Assembly: GCA_003165855.1 (NCBI GenBank)
Contig: PMXH01000232.1
Span: 1-8,078, forward strand
Reading direction: 5' to 3'
DNA: 8,078 nucleotides
Source: Acidobacteriaceae bacterium
Lineage (GTDB): Bacteria; Acidobacteriota; Terriglobia; Terriglobales; Acidobacteriaceae
In this document: positions 1-6,112 of the stretch, piece by piece
How the letters are laid out: the number at the start of each line of letters is the position of its first letter
Position numbering within the stretch: position 1 is the stretch's first letter
Notes under the pieces: model-generated
Told to the model about the DNA's origin: nothing
Seen by the model: only the letters and a program-made list of their open reading frames with translations
Databases searched by the model: none
Position numbers and translations under genes: made by a program

Positions 1-776
1 TCGTAGGTGCCGGGCATCCACGTCGTGCCCCCGCCATGAAGATAGGAATCCCCTGGCCAACTGGAGGAGCCGAACTCACCCGGCCCGGGAATAGTCCAGA
101 AACGCCATTTCAGGTTGCCGGTAACGGCATCGTAAGCGGCGACGAAACCGCGTACGCCGGAGTCGCCTCCGGACGTACCAACGATCACTTCGTCTTTCAC
201 AATGAGCGGAGCGCTGGTTGCACCATATTGTTTTGCCTTGTCCGCGTAGGTCACATCCCATTGCAGGTGTCCGGAGCGAGCGTCGAGACAAAGCAAGTGA
301 GCGTCATCAGTTTCCATGTAGACGAAGTTTCGCCAGACGCCAACTCCACGGTTCTTATGAGCCGCTGCATCATCGAGCAACCCCGCGCTCACCGGCCGTT
401 GGTGATGCCAAAGAACCCGGCCGGTTCGTGCATCGAGCGCAAATACATCGTTGGCCGAGGTGACATACATTACTCCATTGACGACCAAAGGGGTCACTTC
501 CAGCCGCTCGGAATTGGAAGGATGGAAGATCCACGACGGGCGAAGCTGTGTGACATTTGCCGCGGTGATTTCGTGCAGGGCGCTATAGCGGCGTCCGGTG
601 TAGTCGCCGTTATAGGACGTCCAGTTGGCGCCGGGAGGCTGCTTGAGCAGGTCTTCCGCGCTCACATTCACGTCGGCAACAACCGGAGCCCGCCCCTGTT
701 GGCCTGCCGCTGAAAACGTGAACAGACTAAACACGGCCATCGCTGCCCCGGCTAAGACTTTTCTGATTGATTTCAT
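1..776 (-). CDS. PQQ-dependent dehydrogenase (quinoprotein), N-terminal 258 residues, cut by window edge
   Basis: Reading leftward from an ATG at 776-774, an uninterrupted frame reaches the window edge. The product is an exported eight-bladed-propeller quinoprotein that would oxidise an alcohol or sugar with PQQ and pass electrons to a cytochrome c. Residues 1-25 form a Sec signal peptide (basic MKSIRK, then a hydrophobic core ending FSAAG). Family hallmarks seen are NWTSYNGDYTGRRYSALHEI (51-70), TPLVVNGVMYVT (95-106), ALDARTG (113-119), NRGVGV (142-147), a GTSGGDSGVRGF segment (200-211) and GGGTTWMPGTY (248-258). The vicinal Cys-Cys found just before NRGVA in methanol and alcohol dehydrogenases is absent; DDAAAH (135-140) stands there. 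The start lies one base after the stop of the upstream DUF4380 gene and has no strong Shine-Dalgarno, so translation is probably coupled. Substrate cannot be read from this part. The family call is secure. A full protein of roughly 550-700 residues is expected, so more than half is missing. Confidence 0.93.
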   Translation of the reverse strand, partial: MKSIRKVLAGAAMAVFSLFTFSAAGQQGRAPVVADVNVSAEDLLKQPPGANWTSYNGDYTGRRYSALHEITAANVTQLRPSWIFHPSNSERLEVTPLVVNGVMYVTSANDVFALDARTGRVLWHHQRPVSAGLLDDAAAHKNRGVGVWRNFVYMETDDAHLLCLDARSGHLQWDVTYADKAKQYGATSAPLIVKDEVIVGTSGGDSGVRGFVAAYDAVTGNLKWRFWTIPGPGEFGSSSWPGDSYLHGGGTTWMPGTY

Positions 777-777
777 G

Positions 778-2166
778 TCAGTGGTTTTCTGCCGCGCCGA
801 CTTGAACTTCCTCGACTTGAACCTCATGAAGAGAACCACGGTCCAGCCCATTTGCATCTTCGAGATGAAGCGAGATGCGGGAGGGCTTTGCCGGCGGCGT
901 CAACTCCGTCTTCAGTACGACGAGATCCGCCGGGTCGACCTGAGTCAGAGGAATCGTTCCCACGCTGATGCCGTGTTCGTCGTAAAGGTGTGCCACCAAA
1001 CGTCCCGCGAAAAATACTCCGAAGGAACCCGAGAGCCGTATGTGGCCGGTCTGCAAACGTGTGGCCTGAAGAGGATGTACCACGATGCCTGCATCCTCTA
1101 CTCCGTGGAATTCGCTACCCGAGCGAGTGGGGAACCACTCCGTGTCGAGATCTCGCGTCTCGCCCCGCCGCAGTTGGACCAGGGGACTGTTGATCTCGGC
1201 TTCCAGATAATAAGGAGCTCCGTCGCCTCCGGAGGTCAGCGAAGGTTCCCCTTCAGAATTCAACCTCAGTTCGGGGCCATTCGTCCAAAAAATAACCGAC
1301 GCCTTGCCGGGATAGGTTTCGTTCTTTTCGTAGCGGAAGCGCTCAACCATGGCGTAATGGCTGTCGCCGTCCACCACGGCCAGCCAGCCTGGAGTCGAGT
1401 CCAGCCACAGTTCGGCGGCGAGGTGCGTGTAGTGCAGCGCGAAGAGGCCGTCGTCCCTGACGGTGACCGCCGGATTTTCTGCTGGACCGAAACGCACATG
1501 GTAGCGGTTGAGATAGCTGCTGGCTGGATTTGCGGGGGTAAACGTCCAGAAGTTGCGGTTGCTTCGCGAGGGAACCGAGTGGTCCGCGGTATCGTATTGC
1601 GAAACCGATTGCATCGACCACTCGATTACATGTTCGCTCTTGTTCTGCATGGTTGCGTGAAAACGAATTCGCGGAGAATCGGCGTCCAGGTGAATCGTGC
1701 GCCGGATCTGAATCCCAGTTTGCGGATCGGCGGGGCCTGTCAGCTCGATCTCGCATTCCTGCCCTTCCGAAACCTTTCGAAAGGCGTATGGGCCGTCGTC
1801 GAGCAAATCGGAATTGCCCACCCAATGTTGTTCATCGTCATTTCCCTCTGGCAACAGCCAGAGCTTGTCACCGCCGTAGTTAAACCACTGGGATGGATCG
1901 GGAGGCAGGTATTTTCCTTCGTACTTAGGATTGACGAAGAGGTAAGCATGCCCAGCAAAAATGACTTGCATCAGCCGTCCGCCATTTTGCGGTACGACGA
2001 TTAGCTTGACCCAGTGGTTGGAAAGCTGTTCTGCGCTCCAACCCTTGTAATTCGTGGCCTCAACGTGACACGACAAGCTCGGCTGGCCCAGCTCAGCCTT
2101 AGCCTGGGCGTACGAAACATTCAGGTTCATCCAACAAATAAATAAAACCACTACATAGCGCCGCAT
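778..2166 (-). CDS. Secreted DUF4380-like (galactose-mutarotase-like fold) protein
   Basis: This 462-residue protein starts at ATG 2166, with a GGAAGAGGG ribosome site a few bases upstream. Residues 1-20 are a signal peptide (MRRYVVVLFICWMNLNVSYA, likely cut before QA), so it is probably periplasmic or secreted. The core matches what I know of DUF4380 and related aldose-epimerase-like beta-sandwiches: LIVVPQNGGRLMQVIF (55-70), NYGGDKLWLLPEG (96-108), then TGIQIRRTIHLDADSPRIRF (150-169) and a following N-K-S-E-H turn, as in mutarotase-fold strands. A C-terminal all-beta extension runs from about 330. No catalytic residues can be assigned with confidence and no biochemical role is established for the family. 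It is the first gene of a two-gene unit with the PQQ dehydrogenase, whose ATG begins one base after this TGA. That suggests it handles the same substrate, perhaps as an anomer-interconverting or sugar-binding partner; this role is inference. Confidence 0.85.
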   Translation of the reverse strand: MRRYVVVLFICWMNLNVSYAQAKAELGQPSLSCHVEATNYKGWSAEQLSNHWVKLIVVPQNGGRLMQVIFAGHAYLFVNPKYEGKYLPPDPSQWFNYGGDKLWLLPEGNDDEQHWVGNSDLLDDGPYAFRKVSEGQECEIELTGPADPQTGIQIRRTIHLDADSPRIRFHATMQNKSEHVIEWSMQSVSQYDTADHSVPSRSNRNFWTFTPANPASSYLNRYHVRFGPAENPAVTVRDDGLFALHYTHLAAELWLDSTPGWLAVVDGDSHYAMVERFRYEKNETYPGKASVIFWTNGPELRLNSEGEPSLTSGGDGAPYYLEAEINSPLVQLRRGETRDLDTEWFPTRSGSEFHGVEDAGIVVHPLQATRLQTGHIRLSGSFGVFFAGRLVAHLYDEHGISVGTIPLTQVDPADLVVLKTELTPPAKPSRISLHLEDANGLDRGSLHEVQVEEVQVGAAENH

Positions 2167-2180
2167 CGGACCCTCTTCCT

Positions 2181-2195
2181 GGACAAGCGCTGTCC
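2181..2195 (-). repeat. Short inverted repeat in the leader of the DUF4380 gene
   Basis: GGACA and TGTCC arms (5 bp) flank a 5-base loop, directly upstream of the ribosome site of the minus-strand gene. It could be a small operator or mRNA hairpin. The arms are short enough to arise by chance. Confidence 0.25.
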
Positions 2196-2285
2196 TGCTA
2201 TGTCTGCCACGAACGATCGAATCTCTAATTCACTCATAGGCATATTCCTGGGCAGCCGCTTTAATGTACTGCACACTTTCACTAG

Positions 2286-2314
2286 ACGAAACAAAACCCA
2301 ATGAAACGAAACAA
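2286..2314 (+). repeat. Two direct copies of ACGAAACAA spaced 20 bp
   Basis: Exact 9-bp copies at 2286-2294 and 2306-2314 start 20 bp apart, roughly two helical turns, and the second ends 6 bp before the candidate -35 at 2321. Same-face spacing next to a -35 is what an activator site would look like. No regulator is encoded beside it in this window. Confidence 0.4.
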
Positions 2315-2320
2315 TTCGAT

Positions 2321-2348
2321 TTGCGTCAAGCAGATTCTGTGGTATATC
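2321..2348 (+). promoter_or_regulatory. Possible promoter of the cytochrome c / PLP enzyme / RidA unit
   Basis: TTGCGT (2321-2326) and TATATC (2343-2348) lie 16 bases apart. Each element is an imperfect match to the sigma-70 consensus, so this is a weak candidate. Transcription from here would give a leader of roughly 100 bases before the GTG at 2459. Confidence 0.3.
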
Positions 2349-2458
2349 AGGTTCACCGTCTGATGTCACCGATTCCTAAGAATCTGTTTTCACTGAGCGG
2401 AATGTTGCGACTTCCTGGGCAAATCTCCCTGGGAAGTACGGAAGCCGAGAAGCGCGGC

Positions 2459-3241
2459 GTGACCTGGCAAATCGTTCTCAAGTTTGGGTTGGTGCTGATT
2501 TCTCTCGGCGCGGCTGGCAATGTCCTCTGCCAGAACCCTAACCGCGAACAGTCCGCCTCCGGTTTGAAAGTTGACCTCTGGGGAAAGAGCGTTTTCGAGG
2601 CGAAGTGCGCTACTTGCCACGGACTCGACGGGTTCGGTGGTGAACATGCGCCCGATATCATTGGCCGGAGCGGCGTGAAGTCGCTCTCGGACGAGGCATT
2701 GCTCGACGTGATTCACGACGGGATTCCGGAAGGAGGGATGCCAGGGTTCGCCAATATTGGCGGAGAAGATGCTCATGCCATGGTTGCTTATCTGCGCTTT
2801 CTGCAAGGCAGGTCCGCGCGGAACTCCATGCCGGGCAACCCAGCACGGGGTCACGATCTGTTCTTCGGAAAGGCCGGATGTTCAGCCTGCCACCAAATGG
2901 GGGGCCGAGGGCAGTTCGTTGCTGGCGACCTCGCAGGGCTTGCACGAGATCATCCGGCGGACGAAATTCGCGACGCGATTCTCAAGCCGGCCGAAGGGCC
3001 GCAAGAGACCGCTACCGCAGTGGCGCGGGATGGCCGAAAGTTTTCCGGCATGATTCGAAATGAAGATAACGCCTCTCTGCAATTGCAGGATGGCGATGGA
3101 CGGTTCTACCTGCTCATGAAGTCCAGCCTGGTCTCTGTCCAGCGGAAAATAGGAGATCCCATGCCTGTCGACTATGGAAGGCGGCTCAGCCGCACTGAAC
3201 TTGATGATGTGATCGCTTACATTGAGGAGGCGTCGAGGTGA
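2459..3241 (+). CDS. Exported diheme c-type cytochrome
   Basis: From GTG 2459 the product is 260 residues with a signal peptide (hydrophobic stretch IVLKFGLVLISLGAAG, 5-20). Domain 1 (about 38-120) carries heme motif C50-A-T-C-H54 and a likely axial methionine, M94, in GGMPGF, typical of a small class I cytochrome c. Domain 2 (about 125-258) carries C141-S-A-C-H145, then LKPAEG, DGRKFSGMIRNED and DPMPVDYG...LSRTELDDVIAYIEE. That order resembles the putative heme-binding domain described from Pirellula/Verrucomicrobium proteins, with M235 a plausible ligand. It would act in the periplasm as electron acceptor, most obviously for the divergently encoded PQQ dehydrogenase. GTG 2459 was chosen because GAGAAG lies 6 bases upstream and the signal peptide then sits at the N-terminus. 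ATG 2402, 2363 or a start at 2264 in the same frame would add 19, 32 or 65 residues without better ribosome sites. Family certain, start uncertain. Confidence 0.88.
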   Translation: MTWQIVLKFGLVLISLGAAGNVLCQNPNREQSASGLKVDLWGKSVFEAKCATCHGLDGFGGEHAPDIIGRSGVKSLSDEALLDVIHDGIPEGGMPGFANIGGEDAHAMVAYLRFLQGRSARNSMPGNPARGHDLFFGKAGCSACHQMGGRGQFVAGDLAGLARDHPADEIRDAILKPAEGPQETATAVARDGRKFSGMIRNEDNASLQLQDGDGRFYLLMKSSLVSVQRKIGDPMPVDYGRRLSRTELDDVIAYIEEASR

Positions 3242-3260
3242 GACTATTCATCTTCGTGCT

Positions 3261-3268
3261 GGAGGTGG
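3261..3268 (+). promoter_or_regulatory. Strong ribosome binding site fixing the PLP enzyme start
   Basis: GGAGGTGG sits a few bases before ATG 3273 (GGAGG ends 7 bases upstream). It decides against the in-frame upstream start at 3222, which would overlap the cytochrome gene and bury the Tat signal behind 17 extra residues. Confidence 0.8.
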
Positions 3269-3272
3269 CGCA

Positions 3273-4565
3273 ATGCAGGTTCTGAATTCCAATAGACGGT
3301 CATTCATGAAATGGGCAGTGGCGGCTCCGCTGTTGAGCCAAATTGCCGTAGCTGACCTCTACGCCAAGGCTGCCACCGTAGTAGGCAAAGACCCTCGACA
3401 AAATGTTTACAGCCGCCTGGGGGTTAAGACGGTCATCAATTGCCGAGGCACCTGGACCTACCTCAGTGGCTCTCTGCAGTTTCCTGAAGTACGCGAAGCC
3501 CAGATCGAGGCCTCGCAGTATTTCGTAAATGTGCTTGATTTGCAACGCGCCATCGGGCGACGCTTGGCGGAACTCACCGGCGCCGAATCTGGAATGATCA
3601 CCTCAGGCGCCGCGGGTGCCTTGGCGGTCGCAACCGCCGGATGTATGGCAGGCACCGATGACAAACTCATCTGGCAACTCCCCGATACCACCGGTCTCAA
3701 GAACGAAGTGATCATGTCCGGCGGCAGGAGCGCTTTTGACAGTGCGATCCGACTGACCGGAGCGAAATTGGTGCTCGCCTATTCACCGGAAGAACTTGCC
3801 AATGCCATCAACCAAAACACCGTAATGATCTACACCACGCACCTCGGTGATGAACTGCAGAAAGAACTCGCGATTGCGAAAGCTCATAAGGTGCCGCTGC
3901 TTCTCGACGACGCAGCGGGCATTCCTCCGGCTGATAATGCCAAGCTATACGCCCGCATGGGAATTGATCTCTACACCTTTTCCGGGGGGAAAGGCCTGCG
4001 TGGGCCGCAGTGCAGCGGAGTGCTTCTCGGCCGCAAGGATCTGATCGACGCGGCTGTTATGAACTCCAGTCCGCGCGAGGGAGCCGTGTGCCGTCCCATG
4101 AAGGTTGGAAAAGAAGAAATGATCGGCTGCCTTACCGCTCTTGAGACCTGGCTGAAGCTGGATGACAAGAAACTTTACCGCGAGTGGAACGATCGTGTGG
4201 ATAACATCAGGAAGCTGGTGGAGACAGTACCGGGAGTACAGACGAAGACATACATTCCAGACGATGGGAACCGCTATCCCACGCTGAACGTCTCATGGGA
4301 TCAGCGGGCGTGGGGATTTACCATCGCTGACTGCGTGCAGGCTTTGCGGGACGGCGACCCGGTCATCGAAGTGCTCGGTGCGGATAATCCGAGCTTGGTG
4401 AAAGCGGTTCGCGAGGGCAGGCCCAATCCGACCAGCAAAGAGCGGCCGGAGGCCGACCACATCGAACTGGTTTCGATGACCATCCAACCCGGCGAAGAAA
4501 TCATTGTGGGACAAAGATTGCGCAGCATCCTGGGAGCCGCACAAAAAGGAAGCCGGGCAAGTTAG
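3273..4565 (+). CDS. Tat-exported SelA/DgaE-like PLP-dependent enzyme (possible ammonia-lyase)
   Basis: This 430-residue protein is of the fold-type I SelA-like PLP family. That family includes selenocysteine synthase and the D-glucosaminate-6-phosphate ammonia-lyase DgaE. NRRSFMKWAVAAPLL (7-21) is a near-consensus twin-arginine signal. The mature part opens with NVYSRLGVKTVINCRGTWTY, close to the DgaE/SelA-like start. ELTGAES and TSGAAGALAVATAG form the phosphate-binding region. LLLDDAAG holds the aspartate (D212 or D213) that would contact the pyridine nitrogen. FSGGKGLRGPQCSGVLLGR holds the likely Schiff-base lysine K240. The C-terminal VSMTIQPGEEIIVGQRLRSIL matches the family end. The tRNA-binding N-terminal domain of true SelA appears absent, so selenocysteine synthesis is unlikely. 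Tat export fits an enzyme folded around PLP in the cytoplasm. It starts 31 bases after the cytochrome stop and precedes a RidA protein, which suggests an enamine/imine-releasing lyase. Substrate is unknown; a glucosaminate-like compound is a guess. Confidence 0.88.
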   Translation: MQVLNSNRRSFMKWAVAAPLLSQIAVADLYAKAATVVGKDPRQNVYSRLGVKTVINCRGTWTYLSGSLQFPEVREAQIEASQYFVNVLDLQRAIGRRLAELTGAESGMITSGAAGALAVATAGCMAGTDDKLIWQLPDTTGLKNEVIMSGGRSAFDSAIRLTGAKLVLAYSPEELANAINQNTVMIYTTHLGDELQKELAIAKAHKVPLLLDDAAGIPPADNAKLYARMGIDLYTFSGGKGLRGPQCSGVLLGRKDLIDAAVMNSSPREGAVCRPMKVGKEEMIGCLTALETWLKLDDKKLYREWNDRVDNIRKLVETVPGVQTKTYIPDDGNRYPTLNVSWDQRAWGFTIADCVQALRDGDPVIEVLGADNPSLVKAVREGRPNPTSKERPEADHIELVSMTIQPGEEIIVGQRLRSILGAAQKGSRAS

Positions 4566-4586
4566 CGATCTTATCCGCTTGGCGTC

Positions 4587-4625
4587 ATCCCGATGTCCCG
4601 CGTTTTCACCAGCGGGACGAGGGAT
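4587..4625. repeat. REP-like intergenic palindromic element
   Basis: A two-part stem: ATCCC (4587-4591) pairs with GGGAT (4621-4625), and GTCCCGC (4595-4601) pairs with GCGGGAC (4612-4618), around a 10-base loop. No T-run follows, so it is not a standard terminator. The flanking words GTCATCCCGA and CGAGGGATCTCC resemble the dispersed GTCAT-CCGAG...GAGG-ATCTC intergenic repeats I recall from Acidobacteria and other genomes. Lying between two likely co-transcribed genes, it may protect or tune the upstream mRNA. Confidence 0.6.
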
Positions 4626-4692
4626 CTCCCTAAGCGCAAAAGCTGTTTGGATCAAACTGCCATTACCCCTTTTCATACGGTGAGGGAATCGA

Positions 4693-5922
4693 ATGAAATC
4701 ATTCCTCGTTGTATTGCTGCTGTGTTCCGCTGTCGGCGCACAAGCGCAGCCAGCCGCGACTCCACCGCCTCAGGAGTCTCTCAAGGTTCGCGGCGCCACC
4801 CCGTCCAGCGTGGATGCGGGAGACTACATCTATATTTCCGCCCAGGGGCCGCGCGGCGCGGACGGTGCGTTACCGGCGACTTTTGCGGCCCAGGTGCGGC
4901 AGGCCCTCAATAACTTGAAAGGGGTTGTCGAGACCGCTGGCTTGACGATGGATCACGTCCTCTACACCACCGTGTATCTTACCGATATCAGCCAATATGC
5001 GGAAATGAACCGTGCTTTCGGCGAGTTCTTCGGGAAGGTTCCGCCGGCGCGCGCTGTTCTCGGTGTTGCCGCACTTCCTGAGCCGCCGATTCAGATCAAT
5101 GCGGTTGCGGTACGCAATCTTTCCGACAGGCGAGCCGTCTATCCGCCGAACTACAAATCGGACGAACCTTTTTCGCCGGGCATTCTCACTCATGATCGTT
5201 TGTTCGTGTCTGCCATGCCTGGTCCCGTCCCATCTGGTGGCAAAGTGGCAGACAATGCCACTCAGGTGGACTTCGCGCTTGACCGAATGAAAGCAGTAGT
5301 GGAAGCAGCTGGGCTGAAGCTCGGCTACATGGTTTTCGTCAATCCCTACTTGACTGCGCAGATCCCGATGCGGGTGATGAACGAGCGCTATGCGCGTCGC
5401 TTCGAGTTCGGCAATACGCCAGCACGGGCCACAATCGAAGTTTCGAGCCTGCCCAACGGCGCACAAATCGAATATACAGGCGTTGCGGTTCGCGACCTGA
5501 AGGAACGGCGGGCCGTGCGTCCCAAGAACATGCCGCCAAGTCCTACGGCGAGCCCCTGCGTCTTTGCCGGAGATACGTTGTATTGTTCCGCGAAGAGCGG
5601 CTTTATCCCCGGACCGAACGAAGGAGTTTATAGTTCAACCACTGCCCTCCAGCTCCGTCAGACAATGCGCAACCAGATGGACAACCTTGAAGAAGCCGGT
5701 ATGGATTTCGAGCAGGTCGTGTCGACGGTTGTTTACCTCGACAACTTAGCGGACATACCTGCGTTTGACGAAGTGTACGGGAAATATTTCAAGGGTAAAC
5801 TGCCTGCGCAAACGACCCTCCAGCAGATCGCGCCAGCGGACCGCAGCGCCGACAAAGAGGAACACTATCCTGACTTGGAGCAGGTTTCGCTCATTGCCGT
5901 CCGAAACGTTCCCATGCACTAG
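4693..5922 (+). CDS. Secreted triple-domain RidA-family protein
   Basis: This 409-residue protein starts at ATG 4693, with GAGGGA 5 bases upstream. Residues 1-18 are a Sec signal peptide ending AQA. Three RidA/YjgF-type domains follow, at about 28-142, 145-268 and 274-405. Each shows the core pattern of a long helix ending V/E-E-A-G, a V-x-Y-L/V strand and a terminal A-V-R-N/D. RidA hydrolyses enamines/imines released by PLP enzymes and normally works as a homotrimer with sites between subunits. The arginine equivalent to E. coli R105 is kept in domain 1 (PARAVLGV, R120) and domain 2 (PARATIEV, R245) but is Q373 in domain 3 (PAQTTLQQ). The residue equivalent to E. coli E120 is Q134, E260 and Q397. 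Only domain 2 therefore has both. The chain could fold as a covalent pseudo-trimer. Its place 127 bases after an exported PLP enzyme supports imine clearance outside the cytoplasm. A binding-only role is possible. Confidence 0.9.
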   Translation: MKSFLVVLLLCSAVGAQAQPAATPPPQESLKVRGATPSSVDAGDYIYISAQGPRGADGALPATFAAQVRQALNNLKGVVETAGLTMDHVLYTTVYLTDISQYAEMNRAFGEFFGKVPPARAVLGVAALPEPPIQINAVAVRNLSDRRAVYPPNYKSDEPFSPGILTHDRLFVSAMPGPVPSGGKVADNATQVDFALDRMKAVVEAAGLKLGYMVFVNPYLTAQIPMRVMNERYARRFEFGNTPARATIEVSSLPNGAQIEYTGVAVRDLKERRAVRPKNMPPSPTASPCVFAGDTLYCSAKSGFIPGPNEGVYSSTTALQLRQTMRNQMDNLEEAGMDFEQVVSTVVYLDNLADIPAFDEVYGKYFKGKLPAQTTLQQIAPADRSADKEEHYPDLEQVSLIAVRNVPMH

Positions 5923-5925
5923 TGG

Positions 5926-5941
5926 AAAGGCGATCGCCTTT
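5926..5941. terminator. Perfect 16-bp palindrome after the RidA gene; possible weak terminator
   Basis: AAAGGCGATCGCCTTT begins three bases after the TAG. As RNA it gives a 6-bp stem with a GATC loop ending in UUU. The stem is short and the U-run only three bases, so termination would be inefficient. A palindromic protein site is the alternative. A second imperfect hairpin (GCCTGC 5951-5956 with GTAGGC 5965-5970) follows. Confidence 0.4.
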
Positions 5942-6009
5942 GTGCCAAAGGCCTGCGAATGTAGGTAGGCTACGCGTGGAATGGGGAGATTAGTCCTTGG
6001 ATGAACAAA

Positions 6010-6038
6010 TTGTCATCTTCCGGAAAAGGCGCCGTAAT
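6010..6038 (+). promoter_or_regulatory. Candidate promoter for the b561-like / YceI unit
   Basis: TTGTCA (6010-6015, five of six consensus bases) and CGTAAT (6033-6038, four of six) are separated by 17 bases. The leader to ATG 6113 would be about 65-70 bases. The -10 lacks the usual second-position A, so support is moderate. Confidence 0.4.
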
Positions 6039-6112
6039 GTTGGGGACATATCGTGTTCTGGTGGCTCACATACCACGGAGGTCATGGCACTAGCGGAAGG
6101 GTGAGGTGGAGG

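Larger units (their letters stand above)
2167..2458. other. Divergent control region between the dehydrogenase and cytochrome units
   Basis: About 290 bp separate the two divergent genes if the GTG start at 2459 is correct. The region holds a 5-bp-arm inverted repeat GGACA-AGCGC-TGTCC at 2181-2195, two exact copies of ACGAAACAA (2286-2294 and 2306-2314), and a weak sigma-70-like promoter candidate on the plus strand at 2321-2348. No convincing promoter for the minus-strand gene was found by eye. Small open frames here (plus from 2264, minus 2369 to 2151) have no recognisable domain and poor start sites. Confidence 0.55.

Noticed and set aside
36..713. 225-codon open frame on the plus strand
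   Set aside because: Antisense to the clearly recognisable PQQ dehydrogenase; no domain of its own.
625..2004. 459-codon open frame on the plus strand
   Set aside because: It is antisense to the DUF4380 gene, has no recognisable domain or signal, and is rich in Arg, as expected of a shadow frame in GC-rich DNA.
2151..2369. 72-codon minus-strand frame in the divergent region
   Set aside because: It overlaps the DUF4380 start, has no ribosome site or known motif, and covers the probable control region.
3273..4565. Reading the PLP enzyme as selenocysteine synthase (SelA) and looking for selenoprotein genes
   Set aside because: It has a Tat signal and lacks the N-terminal tRNA-binding region of SelA. 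No selB, selC or in-frame UGA context is present.
4593..4913. 106-codon plus-strand frame overlapping the REP-like element and RidA start
   Set aside because: Starts inside the hairpin and runs out of frame through the RidA signal peptide and first domain.
4870..5466. 198-codon minus-strand frame
   Set aside because: Antisense shadow of the RidA domains with no independent support.
5926..5941. GCGATCGC as evidence of a cyanobacterial origin (HIP1)
   Set aside because: Only one copy was noticed, and the gene families point to Acidobacteriota instead.
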